Assembly: GCF_030646845.1 (NCBI RefSeq)
Contig: NZ_JAUSLE010000069.1
Span: 1-64,000, forward strand
DNA: 64,000 nucleotides
DNA from: Rhodoferax sp.
Lineage (GTDB): Bacteria; Pseudomonadota; Gammaproteobacteria; Burkholderiales; Burkholderiaceae_C
Direction of reading: 5' to 3'
Notes under the pieces: model-generated
Database searches by the model: none
What the model was told of the DNA's origin: nothing
The model's input: the letters and a program-made list of their open reading frames with translations, nothing else
Position numbers and translations under genes: made by a program
Shown here: piece by piece, positions 26,979 through 36,086 of the stretch
Layout: every line of letters starts with the position of its first letter
Position numbering within the stretch: position 1 is the stretch's first letter

Positions 26979-28709
26979 ATGATCCATCTACGCCACACCA
27001 CCATGACGGGTGCCGTGACCGTGCTTCTGGCCGCCTGCACCACCTCTTCCAACCATGTCGATAAGAATGTGCCTCCAGCCCCCGTGGAATGTGCGCAGAT
27101 AGCTACTAAATTTATAGCAACAGGTACACGCATCACGGCGACCGAGTCGGTGCCGGCCGGCCTGACCGTGGCCGGCATGGCCCAGCCCTACCCGATGCCT
27201 GCGCACTGCAAGGTCACGGGCAAGATGAACGAGCGCACCGGAGTGGATGGCAAGCCCTACGCCATTGGTTTCGACATGCGGTTGCCGGTCAATTGGTCGG
27301 GGCGCTTCCTGTTCCAGGCCAACGGCGGCGCCGACGGTGTGGTGCAGCCGGCGTTTGGCAACGTCGTGTCCGGCGGCGCCGCCACCAATGCACTGATGCA
27401 GGGCTTTGCCGTATTGTCCAGCGATGCCGGACACACGGCAGAGTCCGGTCCGGCGGTGGGGCTGGTGGGCGGCAACCTGTTCGGCATGGACCCGCAGGCG
27501 CGACTGGACTACGGCTACCAGGCCAACGGGGCCCTGGCACCCATGGCCAAAAAACTGATCACCACCCATTACGGCCAGGCACCCAAAACCTCCTACATGA
27601 TGGGTTGCTCGAACGGGGGACGCCATGCCATGGTGGCCGCGTCGCGCTATGCCGATCAGTTCGACGGCGTGATTGCGGGCAACCCCGGCTTCAACCTGCC
27701 CAAGGCCGCGGTGCAGCATGCCTGGGACATTCAGGCCTTCAGCGCCGTCAACCCCGACATCAAGGCCGCGTTCCCACCGGCCGACATGAAGCTGCTGGCC
27801 GACAAGGTGCTGGACACATGCGATGCGCTGGACGGCGTGGCGGACGCCATGGTGAACAACCTCGCCGCCTGCCAGAAGGTCTTCGACATCAAGGCCCTGC
27901 AGTGCGCTGGCGACAAGACCGCGCAGTGCCTGAGCCAACCCCAGGTCACGGCTTTGCAGAAAGTCTTTGCCGGCCCTAGCAACAGCAAGGGCGAACCGCT
28001 CTACAGCGACTGGCCGTGGGACGCGGGCGTGGGTGCCTCGCAAATCGGTTTTGGCAGCTGGCGCGCCTGGAAGCTGCAAGGCCCGATCGCGGGCCTGCCC
28101 ATCATTGGCGCCCTGGGGGCGGGCTCGGTGGCCTACACCTTCTCCACACCGCCCAAGCCGGTGGCTGGCAATCCGCCGGCGCTCATCAAATACCTGCTCG
28201 ACTACAACTTCGACACCGACGCCGCCACGATTTTTGCTGCCAGCGGGATCTTCAAGGAATCAAGCGTGCAATTCATGACGCCACCCAATGCCACGGACCT
28301 CTCGGCCTTCAAGACCCATGGCGGCAAGATGATCGTCTACCACGGTACCAGTGACCCGGTGTTTTCGTTCAACGACACACGCAACTGGTATGAAGCCCTG
28401 GACAAGAACCACGCGGGCAATGCGGCCAGTTTTGCCCGCCTGTTCCCTGTGCCGGGCATGAACCACTGCCAGGGCGGCCCCGCCACCGAACAGTTCGACA
28501 TGCTGAGCACACTGGTGAACTGGGTCGAGAAAGGCCGGGCGCCCGAGCAGGTCATTGCCACCGCCCGTACCGGCATCAATCCCGATGTACCCGCCGACTG
28601 GATCAGCAAGGGGCTGCCCCGCAGCCGCCCACTGTGCCCGTATCCGAAGCAGGCCCGATACCGCGGCGTCGGTGACATCAACGAGGCAGCGAACTTCAGT
28701 TGCCAGTAA
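26979..28709 (+). CDS. Tannase/feruloyl esterase family lipoprotein
   Basis: The 576-residue protein is a serine esterase of the tannase/feruloyl esterase family, which hydrolyses esters of gallic or hydroxycinnamic acids. The nucleophile motif GCSNGGR is near residue 210, the acid HGTSDPVF is in the C-terminal third and the base is in GMNHCQGG. The Cys-Ser and His-Cys pairs reproduce the CS-D-HC disulfide-linked triad of the family. The N-terminus has a lipobox-like LLAAC at residue 20, so it is probably membrane-anchored outside the cytoplasm. Codons around residues 33-47 derive from a dispersed repeat. Its place after the importer fits release and uptake of phenolic acids. Confidence 0.87.
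   Translation: MIHLRHTTMTGAVTVLLAACTTSSNHVDKNVPPAPVECAQIATKFIATGTRITATESVPAGLTVAGMAQPYPMPAHCKVTGKMNERTGVDGKPYAIGFDMRLPVNWSGRFLFQANGGADGVVQPAFGNVVSGGAATNALMQGFAVLSSDAGHTAESGPAVGLVGGNLFGMDPQARLDYGYQANGALAPMAKKLITTHYGQAPKTSYMMGCSNGGRHAMVAASRYADQFDGVIAGNPGFNLPKAAVQHAWDIQAFSAVNPDIKAAFPPADMKLLADKVLDTCDALDGVADAMVNNLAACQKVFDIKALQCAGDKTAQCLSQPQVTALQKVFAGPSNSKGEPLYSDWPWDAGVGASQIGFGSWRAWKLQGPIAGLPIIGALGAGSVAYTFSTPPKPVAGNPPALIKYLLDYNFDTDAATIFAASGIFKESSVQFMTPPNATDLSAFKTHGGKMIVYHGTSDPVFSFNDTRNWYEALDKNHAGNAASFARLFPVPGMNHCQGGPATEQFDMLSTLVNWVEKGRAPEQVIATARTGINPDVPADWISKGLPRSRPLCPYPKQARYRGVGDINEAANFSCQ
27075..27118 (+). repeat. Dispersed ~45-bp repeat, full copy R2, inside the esterase gene
   Basis: It begins CCAGCCCCCGTGGAATG, continues TGCGCAGATAG and ends in the core GCTACTAAATTTATAGC. 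It is translated in frame between the lipoprotein signal and the catalytic domain, where extra linker residues are tolerable. Confidence 0.65.
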
Positions 28710-28720
28710 GACACCTGCCC

Positions 28721-30457
28721 ATGAATTACCAGCCACCTCTGGAAGACATCCACTTCATTCTTCATGAGGTGCTCAAAGCCCCGGCGCAACTGCAGTCCCT
28801 GCCACCCTTTGCAGACTCCGATGCCGAGCTGATGCGCCAGGTTGTGGATGAAGCGGGCAAATTCATCGCCCAGGAAGTGGCACCGCTGCAAGGTGTTGGT
28901 GACAGCATCGGCTGCAAGTTTGTCAATGGCAAGGTCATCACGCCGCCCGGCTTCAAGGACGCCTACCAGGCCTTCTGGCAAGCGGGGTGGCCCGCACTGG
29001 CGTGCGCACCGGAAGACGGCGGCCAGGGCCTGCCCGCTGTGCTCGAAGCCGTGCTGTTCGAGATGCTCAGCGGCGCGAACCACGGCTGGACCATGGCACC
29101 CGGCCTGTTGCATGGTGCCTACGAGTGCATCAAACACCACGGCAGCGAGGCGCTCAAGGCGGGCTATCTCGAAAAAGTCGCCACTGGCGAATGGCTGGCC
29201 ACCATGTGCCTGACCGAACCGCATGCGGGCAGCGACCTGGGGCTGGTGCGAACCCGGGCACTGCCCCAGACCGACGGAAGCTACCGCCTCAGTGGCACCA
29301 AAATCTTCATCTCGGGCGGTGAACACGACCTGACCGACAACATTGTCCATCTGGTGCTCGCACGGTTGCCGGATGCACCCGCCGGGCCCAAAGGCCTCTC
29401 CTTGTTCCTCGCGCCCAAGGTGCGGCCCGATGGCACGCCCAACGCCATTCACTGCGAACGCATCGAAGAAAAAATGGGCCTGCACGGCAGCCCCACCTGT
29501 GTGATGCGCTTCGACGAGGCCACCGGCTGGATGATCGGCGAACCCCATCGCGGGCTCAACGCCATGTTTGTGATGATGAACGCCGCCCGGCTGCATGTGG
29601 GTCTGCAGGGCATTGGCCTGCTGGAAGCGGCCTGGCAAAAGGCCGACGCCTACGCCAAAGAACGTCGGCAGATGCGCGCGCCCAAGCCGAAGATGAGCAG
29701 CACGCCCGACCCCATCGCGGAGCACCCGGCGATGCGGCGCATTCTGGCCACGCAACGCGCCTGGATAGACGGTGGCCGCGTGCTGGCCTACCGCACCGCC
29801 ATTGAACTCGACATCGCCAAACGCCATCCTGATGCCGCCCGCAAGCACACCGCGCAACAGTGGTGCAGTCTGGTCACGCCCGTGCTGAAAGCCGCCTGGA
29901 CGGCCCAGGCCTTTCATGGAAGCAGTGATTGTCTGCAGGTGTTTGGCGGGCATGGCTATGTGCGTGAATGGGGTATCGAGCAAATCGTGCGGGACGCGCG
30001 CGTCACCATGATTTACGAAGGCACCAATGAGATACAGGCCATTGACCTGTTGGTACGCAAGGTGATGCCGGACGGTGGCGCAGGTTTGTCCGCCATGTTG
30101 CAGACGCTGTGTGATGGACTCGACAAGCAGCTTGCGGCGCACGCCCAATTCATGCGTCAGGTGGCCGAGCTTGGACAGCTCACCAGCACCCTGGTGGAGG
30201 CGAGCAAAGCAGATCAGGAACTTGCCTACTGGGTGGCGGATGACTACCTTCGTGCCGTGGCCCTGACCCTGCTGGCCTGGGCCTGGCTGCGAATCAGCGA
30301 CGTGGTCAATCCAGACACCTTGAACAGCAATCCCGCACGCTGGACCGCAGCCGCCAGTGCCATGCGTCACTGGGTTCTGCCGGAGTTCGACATGCGCCTG
30401 GGCATCATCAAAGGGCGTCTGGCAGAGATTGCGATGCGCCCACCCTATTCTTCCTGA
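28721..30457 (+). CDS. Acyl-CoA dehydrogenase, long C-terminal-extended type
   Basis: The 578-residue product belongs to the large acyl-CoA dehydrogenases with an N-terminal extension and an extra C-terminal domain (DmdC-like group, about 580-600 residues). Flavin-binding segments MCLTEPHAGSDLG and ISGGEHDLTDNIVHLVLAR are visible, and VFGGHGYVREWGIEQ is typical of the C-terminal half. In this cluster it could desaturate dihydro-hydroxycinnamoyl-CoA (phenylpropanoyl-CoA) to feed the ECH step. The ATG at 28721 is preferred over one 21 bases earlier. The MarR gene begins five bases after its stop. Confidence 0.87.
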   Translation: MNYQPPLEDIHFILHEVLKAPAQLQSLPPFADSDAELMRQVVDEAGKFIAQEVAPLQGVGDSIGCKFVNGKVITPPGFKDAYQAFWQAGWPALACAPEDGGQGLPAVLEAVLFEMLSGANHGWTMAPGLLHGAYECIKHHGSEALKAGYLEKVATGEWLATMCLTEPHAGSDLGLVRTRALPQTDGSYRLSGTKIFISGGEHDLTDNIVHLVLARLPDAPAGPKGLSLFLAPKVRPDGTPNAIHCERIEEKMGLHGSPTCVMRFDEATGWMIGEPHRGLNAMFVMMNAARLHVGLQGIGLLEAAWQKADAYAKERRQMRAPKPKMSSTPDPIAEHPAMRRILATQRAWIDGGRVLAYRTAIELDIAKRHPDAARKHTAQQWCSLVTPVLKAAWTAQAFHGSSDCLQVFGGHGYVREWGIEQIVRDARVTMIYEGTNEIQAIDLLVRKVMPDGGAGLSAMLQTLCDGLDKQLAAHAQFMRQVAELGQLTSTLVEASKADQELAYWVADDYLRAVALTLLAWAWLRISDVVNPDTLNSNPARWTAAASAMRHWVLPEFDMRLGIIKGRLAEIAMRPPYSS

Positions 30458-30462
30458 GCACC

Positions 30463-30918
30463 ATGGACGCCAAGACCCTGACCCCTTTCGTTGAAGGAGT
30501 TGACACCAGCTACCTTGAAGGCCTGGTGGGTTACAACTCGCGCCGGGCGGCGCTGGTCATCATTGAGGTATTCCTGGAACGAATGGCCAAATATGACTTG
30601 CGCATTGTTGATTTCTCCGTGTTGTCGCTCGTCACGCACAATCCCGGCATCACGTCACGCCAGTTGTGCAACACATTGGGCATTCTGGCGCCCAATCTGG
30701 TCGGCATGGTGAATGCGATGGAAAAACGCACACTGATTACCCGACGGCCCCATCCCCATGACGGCAGAGCCATGGGACTGCACCCGACCGCCGAAGGCAA
30801 AAAAATGATGCGGGACGCGGAAAAAACAGCCGCCGAACTTGAGATGGAAGCAACCTCCCGCTTGAGTGCCGCCGAGCGCAAGACCTTGATGCAGCTGCTG
30901 AAAAAGATCTATAAATAG
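30463..30918 (+). CDS. MarR family transcriptional regulator
   Basis: The 151-residue protein has the winged-helix layout of MarR regulators: helix-turn-helix around NPGITSRQLCNTLGI, then the wing RRPHPHDGRAMGLHPTAEG and C-terminal dimer helices. Hydroxycinnamate operons are often repressed by MarR proteins that bind the CoA thioester (CouR, FerR). Being the last gene of the putative operon, it probably regulates the palindrome at 18691 (inference). Confidence 0.85.
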   Translation: MDAKTLTPFVEGVDTSYLEGLVGYNSRRAALVIIEVFLERMAKYDLRIVDFSVLSLVTHNPGITSRQLCNTLGILAPNLVGMVNAMEKRTLITRRPHPHDGRAMGLHPTAEGKKMMRDAEKTAAELEMEATSRLSAAERKTLMQLLKKIYK

Positions 30919-30980
30919 CCACGTGCGAAGTCCGGCGCGACCTTATTGTTCGTTTTTCACACGTATTGCGCGGACTGACA

Positions 30981-30997
30981 GCTATGAAACTTGTAGC
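30981..30997. repeat. Palindromic core of the dispersed repeat
   Basis: GCTATGAAACTTGTAGC, preceded by TGCGCGGACTGACA, resembles the TGCGCAG..GCTA half of the ~45-bp repeat. It lies in the 198-bp gap between the MarR gene and the HxlR-like gene, which otherwise holds only promoter-like sequence. Confidence 0.4.
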
Positions 30998-31116
30998 AGT
31001 CCGAAATCTGCGATATAGTTTCGAGTCGCGCCGGAGAACTGCAGGTATCAATGACCGATACCGCGTAAAAGTCAGAACGCCTGGCGATCAACCAAAGCTT
31101 TGAGGAGAGCCGTTTA

Positions 31117-31428
31117 ATGAGTTCCAAAGAAAATGCCGCAATCGGGCAATTGCTGGGTCTGCTGGAGTCCCGTTACGCCATTCGCGTACTGTGGGCCTTG
31201 AAAGATGGCCACGCCCAGACCTTTCGGCTGTTGCAGGACAGCGTTGGCGGCATTACACCCAACACGCTGAACACGCGAATCAAGGAATTGCGCGAAGCGG
31301 GTTTGGTCAATCATGGCAACGAAGGCTATGTCGTCACGTCGTTGGGGGCGGATCTGCTCAAGCGGCTGGCAGACCTCCCGGCATTTGCCACCAAATGGGC
31401 GGCCAACCAGGCCAAAAAAACCACTTAA
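31117..31428 (+). CDS. HxlR-like winged-helix regulator
   Basis: The 103-residue protein is all winged helix: a helix near LLGLLESRYAIRVLWALKDG, a recognition region TPNTLNTRIKELREAGL and a wing before EGYVVTSLGADLLKRL. This is the HxlR-type arrangement, though the conserved N-terminal cysteine of redox- or aldehyde-sensing members is missing. GAGGAG precedes the ATG and a terminator follows, so it is monocistronic. Its target is unknown. Confidence 0.75.
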   Translation: MSSKENAAIGQLLGLLESRYAIRVLWALKDGHAQTFRLLQDSVGGITPNTLNTRIKELREAGLVNHGNEGYVVTSLGADLLKRLADLPAFATKWAANQAKKTT

Positions 31429-31488
31429 GCGCACTGTCGGCCACGGCGCCACTCTCCCGGGTGGCAGGCCTGGCCCGGCATCCGGAAT

Positions 31489-31514
31489 AGACAGGCCAGG
31501 CCTGTCTTTTTTTT
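31489..31514 (+). terminator. Rho-independent terminator after the HxlR-like gene
   Basis: GACAGGCC and GGCCTGTC form a stem directly followed by eight T residues. It lies about 60 bases after the stop codon. Confidence 0.9.
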
Positions 31515-31633
31515 GAGGCTGCTCTTCAGGCCACTGCCCCTGCGCATGCACCACCCGTATAAATGGGATGTGGTGGTCAACTGGCATAATTTCAGGTTTT
31601 CTGGGTGTTGCCCTTGTCAAGCGAGCGCACCCA

Positions 31634-31650
31634 GCTATCTATTTAATAGC
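31634..31650. repeat. Palindromic core of the dispersed repeat upstream of the FKBP gene
   Basis: GCTATCTATTTAATAGC, preceded by GCGCACCCA, matches the TGCGCA..GCTA half of the ~45-bp repeat. It ends 16 bases before the FKBP start codon and so lies in its 5' untranslated region. Confidence 0.45.
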
Positions 31651-31666
31651 ACACAAGGATTGCATC

Positions 31667-32020
31667 ATGACTACCACCCCCTCCGGCCTGCAATATGAAG
31701 ACACTGTTATCGGCACTGGTGCCGAAGCAACCAAGGGCAAAAGCGTCACCGTTCACTACACCGGCTGGCTCTACAACGACGGCGTTCAAGGCGCCAAGTT
31801 TGACTCCAGCAAAGACCGTGGCGATCCGTTTGTCTTTTCGCTTGGCGCCGGTATGGTGATTCGCGGTTGGGACGAAGGCGTGGCAGGCATGCTGGTTGGC
31901 GGCGCGCGCACCCTGATCATTCCGGCCGCACTGGGCTATGGCGCTCGCGGCGCGGGCGGTGTGATCCCCCCCAACGCAACCTTGAAGTTCGACGTCGAGC
32001 TGCTCGGCGTAGCCGGCTGA
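31667..32020 (+). CDS. FKBP-type peptidyl-prolyl isomerase
   Basis: The 117-residue product is a single FKBP domain with no signal peptide, so it is cytoplasmic. Conserved FKBP elements are [44 protein letters not shown] and the C-terminal [13 protein letters not shown]. The start at 31667 has AAGGA upstream. It directly precedes the heat-shock operon. Confidence 0.93.
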   Translation: MTTTPSGLQYEDTVIGTGAEATKGKSVTVHYTGWLYNDGVQGAKFDSSKDRGDPFVFSLGAGMVIRGWDEGVAGMLVGGARTLIIPAALGYGARGAGGVIPPNATLKFDVELLGVAG

Positions 32021-32086
32021 ACGTCCCCGCTGACTTCTTCCCCAGATAAGCGCGTCTCCAGTCGCCCGGATTCCTGTCCGGGTGCA

Positions 32087-32114
32087 CTTGAATTGCCATC
32101 GTATGCCCCCATTT
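32087..32114 (+). promoter_or_regulatory. Sigma-32 (heat-shock) promoter of grpE
   Basis: CTTGAA at 32087-32092 and CCCCATTT at 32107-32114 are separated by 14 bases. This matches the RpoH consensus (CTTGAAA, 13-15 bases, CCCCATnT) almost perfectly. It is 35 bases before the grpE ATG. Confidence 0.85.
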
Positions 32115-32148
32115 CGGTGGCGTACAACTTGAAATTTGGCTCACTAGC

Positions 32149-32709
32149 ATGTCTGAAACCAATCCAAACCAAACCAACCCAATGCCTGCGGGCTACCAGA
32201 GCACCGAGGAAATGGTCGCGGCCCAGGCGATGAACGAGTCCGACGCCCTGTCAAAAGCGCAGGCCGATCTGGCTGAATTGCAGGCCAAAAGCGCCGAGCT
32301 GGCCGACCAGTTCCTTCGGGCCAAGGCCGAGGCCGACAACGCCCGCCGCCGCGCCGAAGAAGAAATCTCGAAGGCCCGCAAATTTGCGGTGGAGAGCTTC
32401 GCTGAAAGCCTGCTGCCCGTGGCGGACAGTCTGGAAGCCGGCCTGGTGATCAAGGACGCCACCATCGAGCAGATCCGCGAAGGCGCGCAAGCCACCCTGC
32501 GTCAACTGGTCGCGGCGCTGGAGCGCAACAAGGTGATCGTCATCAACCCGGCCGCTGGCACCAAGTTCGACCCGCATCAACATCAGGCCATCAGCGTGGT
32601 GCCGTCGGAGCACGAAGCCAACACGGTGGTCACGGTGCTGCAAAAAGGCTATTCGATCGCGGACCGCACGCTGCGTCCGGCCCTCGTCACGGTAGCCGCG
32701 CCGAAATAA
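32149..32709 (+). CDS. grpE: Nucleotide exchange factor GrpE
   Basis: The 186-residue protein has the GrpE plan: a polar N-terminus, a long coiled coil of helices (about residues 35-85, [20 protein letters not shown]) and a beta-rich domain ending in [17 protein letters not shown]. It releases ADP from DnaK in the cytoplasm. It is the first gene of grpE-dnaK-dnaJ. Confidence 0.95.
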   Translation: MSETNPNQTNPMPAGYQSTEEMVAAQAMNESDALSKAQADLAELQAKSAELADQFLRAKAEADNARRRAEEEISKARKFAVESFAESLLPVADSLEAGLVIKDATIEQIREGAQATLRQLVAALERNKVIVINPAAGTKFDPHQHQAISVVPSEHEANTVVTVLQKGYSIADRTLRPALVTVAAPK

Positions 32710-32721
32710 TCACTATTGCGA

Positions 32722-32737
32722 CTTGAAATATTTCGAG
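32722..32737. promoter_or_regulatory. Near-perfect palindrome upstream of dnaK
   Basis: CTTGAAATATTTCGAG is symmetric except for one pair and lies in the 68-bp grpE-dnaK gap. Its left half looks like a sigma-32 minus-35 element, but no CCCCAT follows at the right distance, so I cannot call a promoter. It does not match the CIRCE element. Confidence 0.3.
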
Positions 32738-32777
32738 TTATCCACAAGTTCAAAACATCTAAAAACTGGAGTAAATC

Positions 32778-34727
32778 ATGGGAAGAATTATCGGTATTGA
32801 TCTGGGCACCACCAACAGCTGCGTGGCCATCATGGAGGGCAACACGCCCAAGGTCATCGAGAACTCTGAAGGTGCGCGCACGACGCCGTCCATCATTGCT
32901 TATCAGGAAGACGGGGAAGTGCTGGTCGGTGCATCGGCCAAGCGCCAGGCCGTGACCAACCCCAAGAACACGCTGTACGCGGTGAAGCGCCTGATTGGTC
33001 GCAAGTTCGCCGAAAAGGAAGTCCAGAAAGACATCGATCTGATGCCCTACAAGATCGCCGCCGCTGACAATGGCGATGCCTGGGTCGAAGTGCGCGGCAA
33101 CCGCATGGCCCCCCAGCAGGTCAGCGCCGACGTGCTGCGCAAGATGAAGAAGACCGCCGAAGACTATCTCGGCGAAGAAGTGACTGAAGCCGTCATCACG
33201 GTGCCGGCCTATTTCAACGACGCGCAGCGTCAGGCTACCAAAGATGCCGGCCGAATTGCCGGCCTGGATGTCAAGCGCATCATCAACGAGCCGACCGCCG
33301 CAGCCTTGGCCTACGGTATGGACAAGAATGAAAAGGGTGACCGGAAGATCGCCGTTTATGACTTGGGCGGCGGCACGTTTGACGTGTCCATCATCGAGAT
33401 CGCCGACGTTGACGGCGAGAAGCAGTTCGAAGTGCTCTCCACCAACGGCGACACATTCCTGGGTGGCGAAGACTTTGACCAACGCGTCATCGACTACATC
33501 ATTGCCGAGTTCAAGAAAGAGCAAGGCGTTGATCTGGGCAAGGACGTGCTGGCCCTGCAGCGCCTGAAGGAAGCCGCTGAAAAAGCCAAGATCGAGCTGT
33601 CCAGCAGCGCGCAGACTGACATCAACCTGCCCTACGTGACCGCTGATGCCTCTGGTCCCAAGCACTTGAACATCAAGCTGACTCGCGCCAAGCTGGAGTC
33701 CCTGGTTGAAGAGCTGATCGAGCGCACGATTGCTCCGATCCGCACCGCGCTCAAGGACGCCGGTGTCAGCGCATCTGACATTGATGACGTCATTCTGGTC
33801 GGCGGCATGACCCGCATGCCCAAGGTGCAGGAGAAGGTCAAAGAGTTGTTTGGCAAAGAGCCGCGCAAGGACGTGAACCCCGACGAAGCCGTGGCCGTGG
33901 GCGCCGCCATTCAAGGCCAGGTGCTGTCCGGTGACCGCAAGGACGTGTTGCTGCTCGACGTGACGCCTCTGAGCCTGGGTATTGAAACCATGGGCGGTGT
34001 CATGACCAAGATGATCACCAAGAACACCACAATCCCGACCAAGTTTGCACAGACCTTCTCGACGGCTGAAGACAACCAGCCCGCTGTGACGATCAAGGTG
34101 TTCCAGGGTGAGCGCGAAATCGCCGCCGGCAACAAGATGCTGGGCGAGTTCAACCTGGAAGGCATTCCGCCATCTGCCCGCGGCACGCCACAAATTGAAG
34201 TGTCGTTTGACATCGACGCCAACGGCATCTTGCATGTCGGCGCCAAGGACAAGGGCACCGGCAAGGAAAACAAGATCACCATCAAGGCGAACTCCGGTTT
34301 GACCGAAGCTGAAATCCAGCAAATGGTGAAGGATGCCGAACTCAACTCGGCCGAAGACAAGAAGAAGCTGGAACTGGTACAGGCCAAAAACCAGGCGGAC
34401 GCCAGCTTGCACAGCGTCAAGAAGAGCCTGACCGAATACGGCGACAAGCTCGAAGGCGACGAGAAAGCCAAGATCGAAGAGGCGATCAAGCATCTCGAGG
34501 AAGCCATCAAGGGCGACGACAAGGCGCACATTGACGAAAAGAGCACCGCTCTGATGACGGTCAGCCAGAAGCTGGGCGAGAAGATGTATGCCGATCAGCA
34601 AGCCAAGGAAGCCGCGGCGGCTGGCGCTGGCGATGCGGGTGCCGCAGGCGCCGCGCAGGGGGCTTCTGCCCAAGCCGATGACGACAACGTGGTCGACGCG
34701 GAAGTGAAAGAAGTGAAGAAGGGCTAA
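32778..34727 (+). CDS. dnaK: Chaperone DnaK (Hsp70)
   Basis: The 649-residue protein is a full-length Hsp70. [16 protein letters not shown] is at the N-terminus, [16 protein letters not shown] is the second phosphate motif, and the interdomain linker reads [15 protein letters not shown]. The C-terminus has the acidic [15 protein letters not shown] tail after an alanine/glycine-rich stretch. It folds and protects cytoplasmic proteins with DnaJ and GrpE. Confidence 0.97.
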   Translation: MGRIIGIDLGTTNSCVAIMEGNTPKVIENSEGARTTPSIIAYQEDGEVLVGASAKRQAVTNPKNTLYAVKRLIGRKFAEKEVQKDIDLMPYKIAAADNGDAWVEVRGNRMAPQQVSADVLRKMKKTAEDYLGEEVTEAVITVPAYFNDAQRQATKDAGRIAGLDVKRIINEPTAAALAYGMDKNEKGDRKIAVYDLGGGTFDVSIIEIADVDGEKQFEVLSTNGDTFLGGEDFDQRVIDYIIAEFKKEQGVDLGKDVLALQRLKEAAEKAKIELSSSAQTDINLPYVTADASGPKHLNIKLTRAKLESLVEELIERTIAPIRTALKDAGVSASDIDDVILVGGMTRMPKVQEKVKELFGKEPRKDVNPDEAVAVGAAIQGQVLSGDRKDVLLLDVTPLSLGIETMGGVMTKMITKNTTIPTKFAQTFSTAEDNQPAVTIKVFQGEREIAAGNKMLGEFNLEGIPPSARGTPQIEVSFDIDANGILHVGAKDKGTGKENKITIKANSGLTEAEIQQMVKDAELNSAEDKKKLELVQAKNQADASLHSVKKSLTEYGDKLEGDEKAKIEEAIKHLEEAIKGDDKAHIDEKSTALMTVSQKLGEKMYADQQAKEAAAAGAGDAGAAGAAQGASAQADDDNVVDAEVKEVKKG

Positions 34728-34767
34728 GCCCTTGCGCTAAACACTGTTCTGAACACTGTTATCAGGC

Positions 34768-34800
34768 GCCGCGTTGAACACCTCAAATGTTCAACGCGGC
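34768..34800. terminator. 13-bp perfect hairpin between dnaK and dnaJ
   Basis: GCCGCGTTGAACA and TGTTCAACGCGGC pair perfectly around CCTCAAA and are followed only by GTTTG. It may partly terminate transcription so that dnaK exceeds dnaJ, or may protect the dnaK mRNA. Confidence 0.65.
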
Positions 34801-34830
34801 GTTTGTATTGAAACCGGGCACTGAGAGACC

Positions 34831-35964
34831 ATGGCTAAAAGAGACTATTACGAAGTTTTGGGTGTTCCCAAGAACGCCTCGGACGAAGAGATCAAAAAGG
34901 CCTATCGCAAACATGCGATGAAGCATCACCCTGACCGAAATCAGGGCGAGTCCTCCAAAGCGGCCGAGGAGAAATTCAAGGAGTCCAAGGAAGCCTACGA
35001 GATGCTGTCGGACCCGCAAAAGCGCGCGGCCTACGACCAGCACGGCCATGCCGGTGTCGACCCCAACATGCGGGGCGGACCGGGCGGCGAAGGCTACGGT
35101 GGATTCGCGGAAGCCTTTGGTGACATTTTTGGTGACATGTTTGGTCAGCAGCGCGGTCGCGCCGGGGGCGGACGACAAGTGTTTCGTGGCGGCGACCTGA
35201 GCTATGCCATGGAGGTCACGCTGGAAGAAGCCGCCCGGGGCAAGGATGCCCAGATCCGCATCCCCAGCTGGGACGCGTGCGACACCTGCCACGGCAGTGG
35301 CGCCAAACCGGGCACCCAGGCCAAGACCTGTGGCACCTGCAGCGGCTCGGGCGCGGTACAGATGCGCCAGGGGTTTTTCAGTGTGCAGCAAACCTGTCCC
35401 ACCTGCCGCGGAACCGGCAAGGTGATTCCCGAGCCCTGTACGGCATGCCAGGGGCAAGGCAAGATCAAAAAACAGAAAACCCTGGAAGTCAAGATCCCCG
35501 CCGGCATCGATGGCGGCATGCGCATTCGCAGCGCCGGCAACGGCGAGCCTGGCACCAATGGCGGCCCGGCGGGTGACCTGTACATCGAAATCCGCCTCAA
35601 GAAACACGACATCTTTGAGCGCGATGGCGACGACATCCATTGCTCGGTGCCCATCAGCATCGTCGCCGCCTCCCTGGGTGGCGAAATTGAGGTGCCCACA
35701 CTGGCCGGCAAAGCCGCCATCGATATCCCTGAAGGCACACAAACCGGCAAGCAATTCCGGCTGCGTGGCAAAGGCATCAAGGGTGTGCGCTCCAGCTATC
35801 CCGGTGATCTGTACTGCCACATTTCGGTGGAGACACCCGTCAAACTGACCGAGCACCAGCGCAAGCTGCTGCGCGAGCTTGACGAATCCCTTAAAAAGGG
35901 CGGTAGCAAGCATTCGCCCAGTGGCGACAGCTGGACCAATCGGTTGAAGAGCTTTTTCAGTTGA
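34831..35964 (+). CDS. dnaJ: Chaperone DnaJ (Hsp40)
   Basis: The 377-residue protein is a type I DnaJ. The J domain has HPD in HHPDRNQG near residue 34. A glycine-rich linker follows, then four zinc-finger repeats ([32 protein letters not shown]) and the C-terminal substrate-binding domains. It stimulates the DnaK ATPase and delivers clients. Confidence 0.97.
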   Translation: MAKRDYYEVLGVPKNASDEEIKKAYRKHAMKHHPDRNQGESSKAAEEKFKESKEAYEMLSDPQKRAAYDQHGHAGVDPNMRGGPGGEGYGGFAEAFGDIFGDMFGQQRGRAGGGRQVFRGGDLSYAMEVTLEEAARGKDAQIRIPSWDACDTCHGSGAKPGTQAKTCGTCSGSGAVQMRQGFFSVQQTCPTCRGTGKVIPEPCTACQGQGKIKKQKTLEVKIPAGIDGGMRIRSAGNGEPGTNGGPAGDLYIEIRLKKHDIFERDGDDIHCSVPISIVAASLGGEIEVPTLAGKAAIDIPEGTQTGKQFRLRGKGIKGVRSSYPGDLYCHISVETPVKLTEHQRKLLRELDESLKKGGSKHSPSGDSWTNRLKSFFS

Positions 35965-36001
35965 CGAATGTCACGTAGCGTCAGAAAAAGTGACGCCCAG
36001 G

Positions 36002-36042
36002 AATGCCGCGAAGAATTTAAACGACTTCGCGGCATTTTTTTT
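36002..36042 (+). terminator. Rho-independent terminator after dnaJ
   Basis: AATGCCGCGAAG (36002-36013) and CTTCGCGGCATT (36024-36035) form a 12-bp stem followed by a T-run to 36042. It ends the heat-shock operon. Confidence 0.93.
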
Positions 36043-36086
36043 GTGCATCATGGCGCCATGACATCAATAAAACGAAATCTATCAGC

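Noticed and set aside
28337-30370. 677-codon minus-strand open frame opposite the esterase and acyl-CoA dehydrogenase genes
   Set aside because: Composition is typical of a GC-rich antisense shadow and both plus-strand genes have clear families and motifs.
32722-32760. CIRCE element or second sigma-32 promoter before dnaK
   Set aside because: The palindrome lacks the TTAGCACTC arms of CIRCE and there is no CCCCAT box at the right spacing.
32649-34673. 674-codon minus-strand open frame opposite dnaK
   Set aside because: Antisense dnaK open frames are a well-known coding shadow; no RBS or family match is seen.
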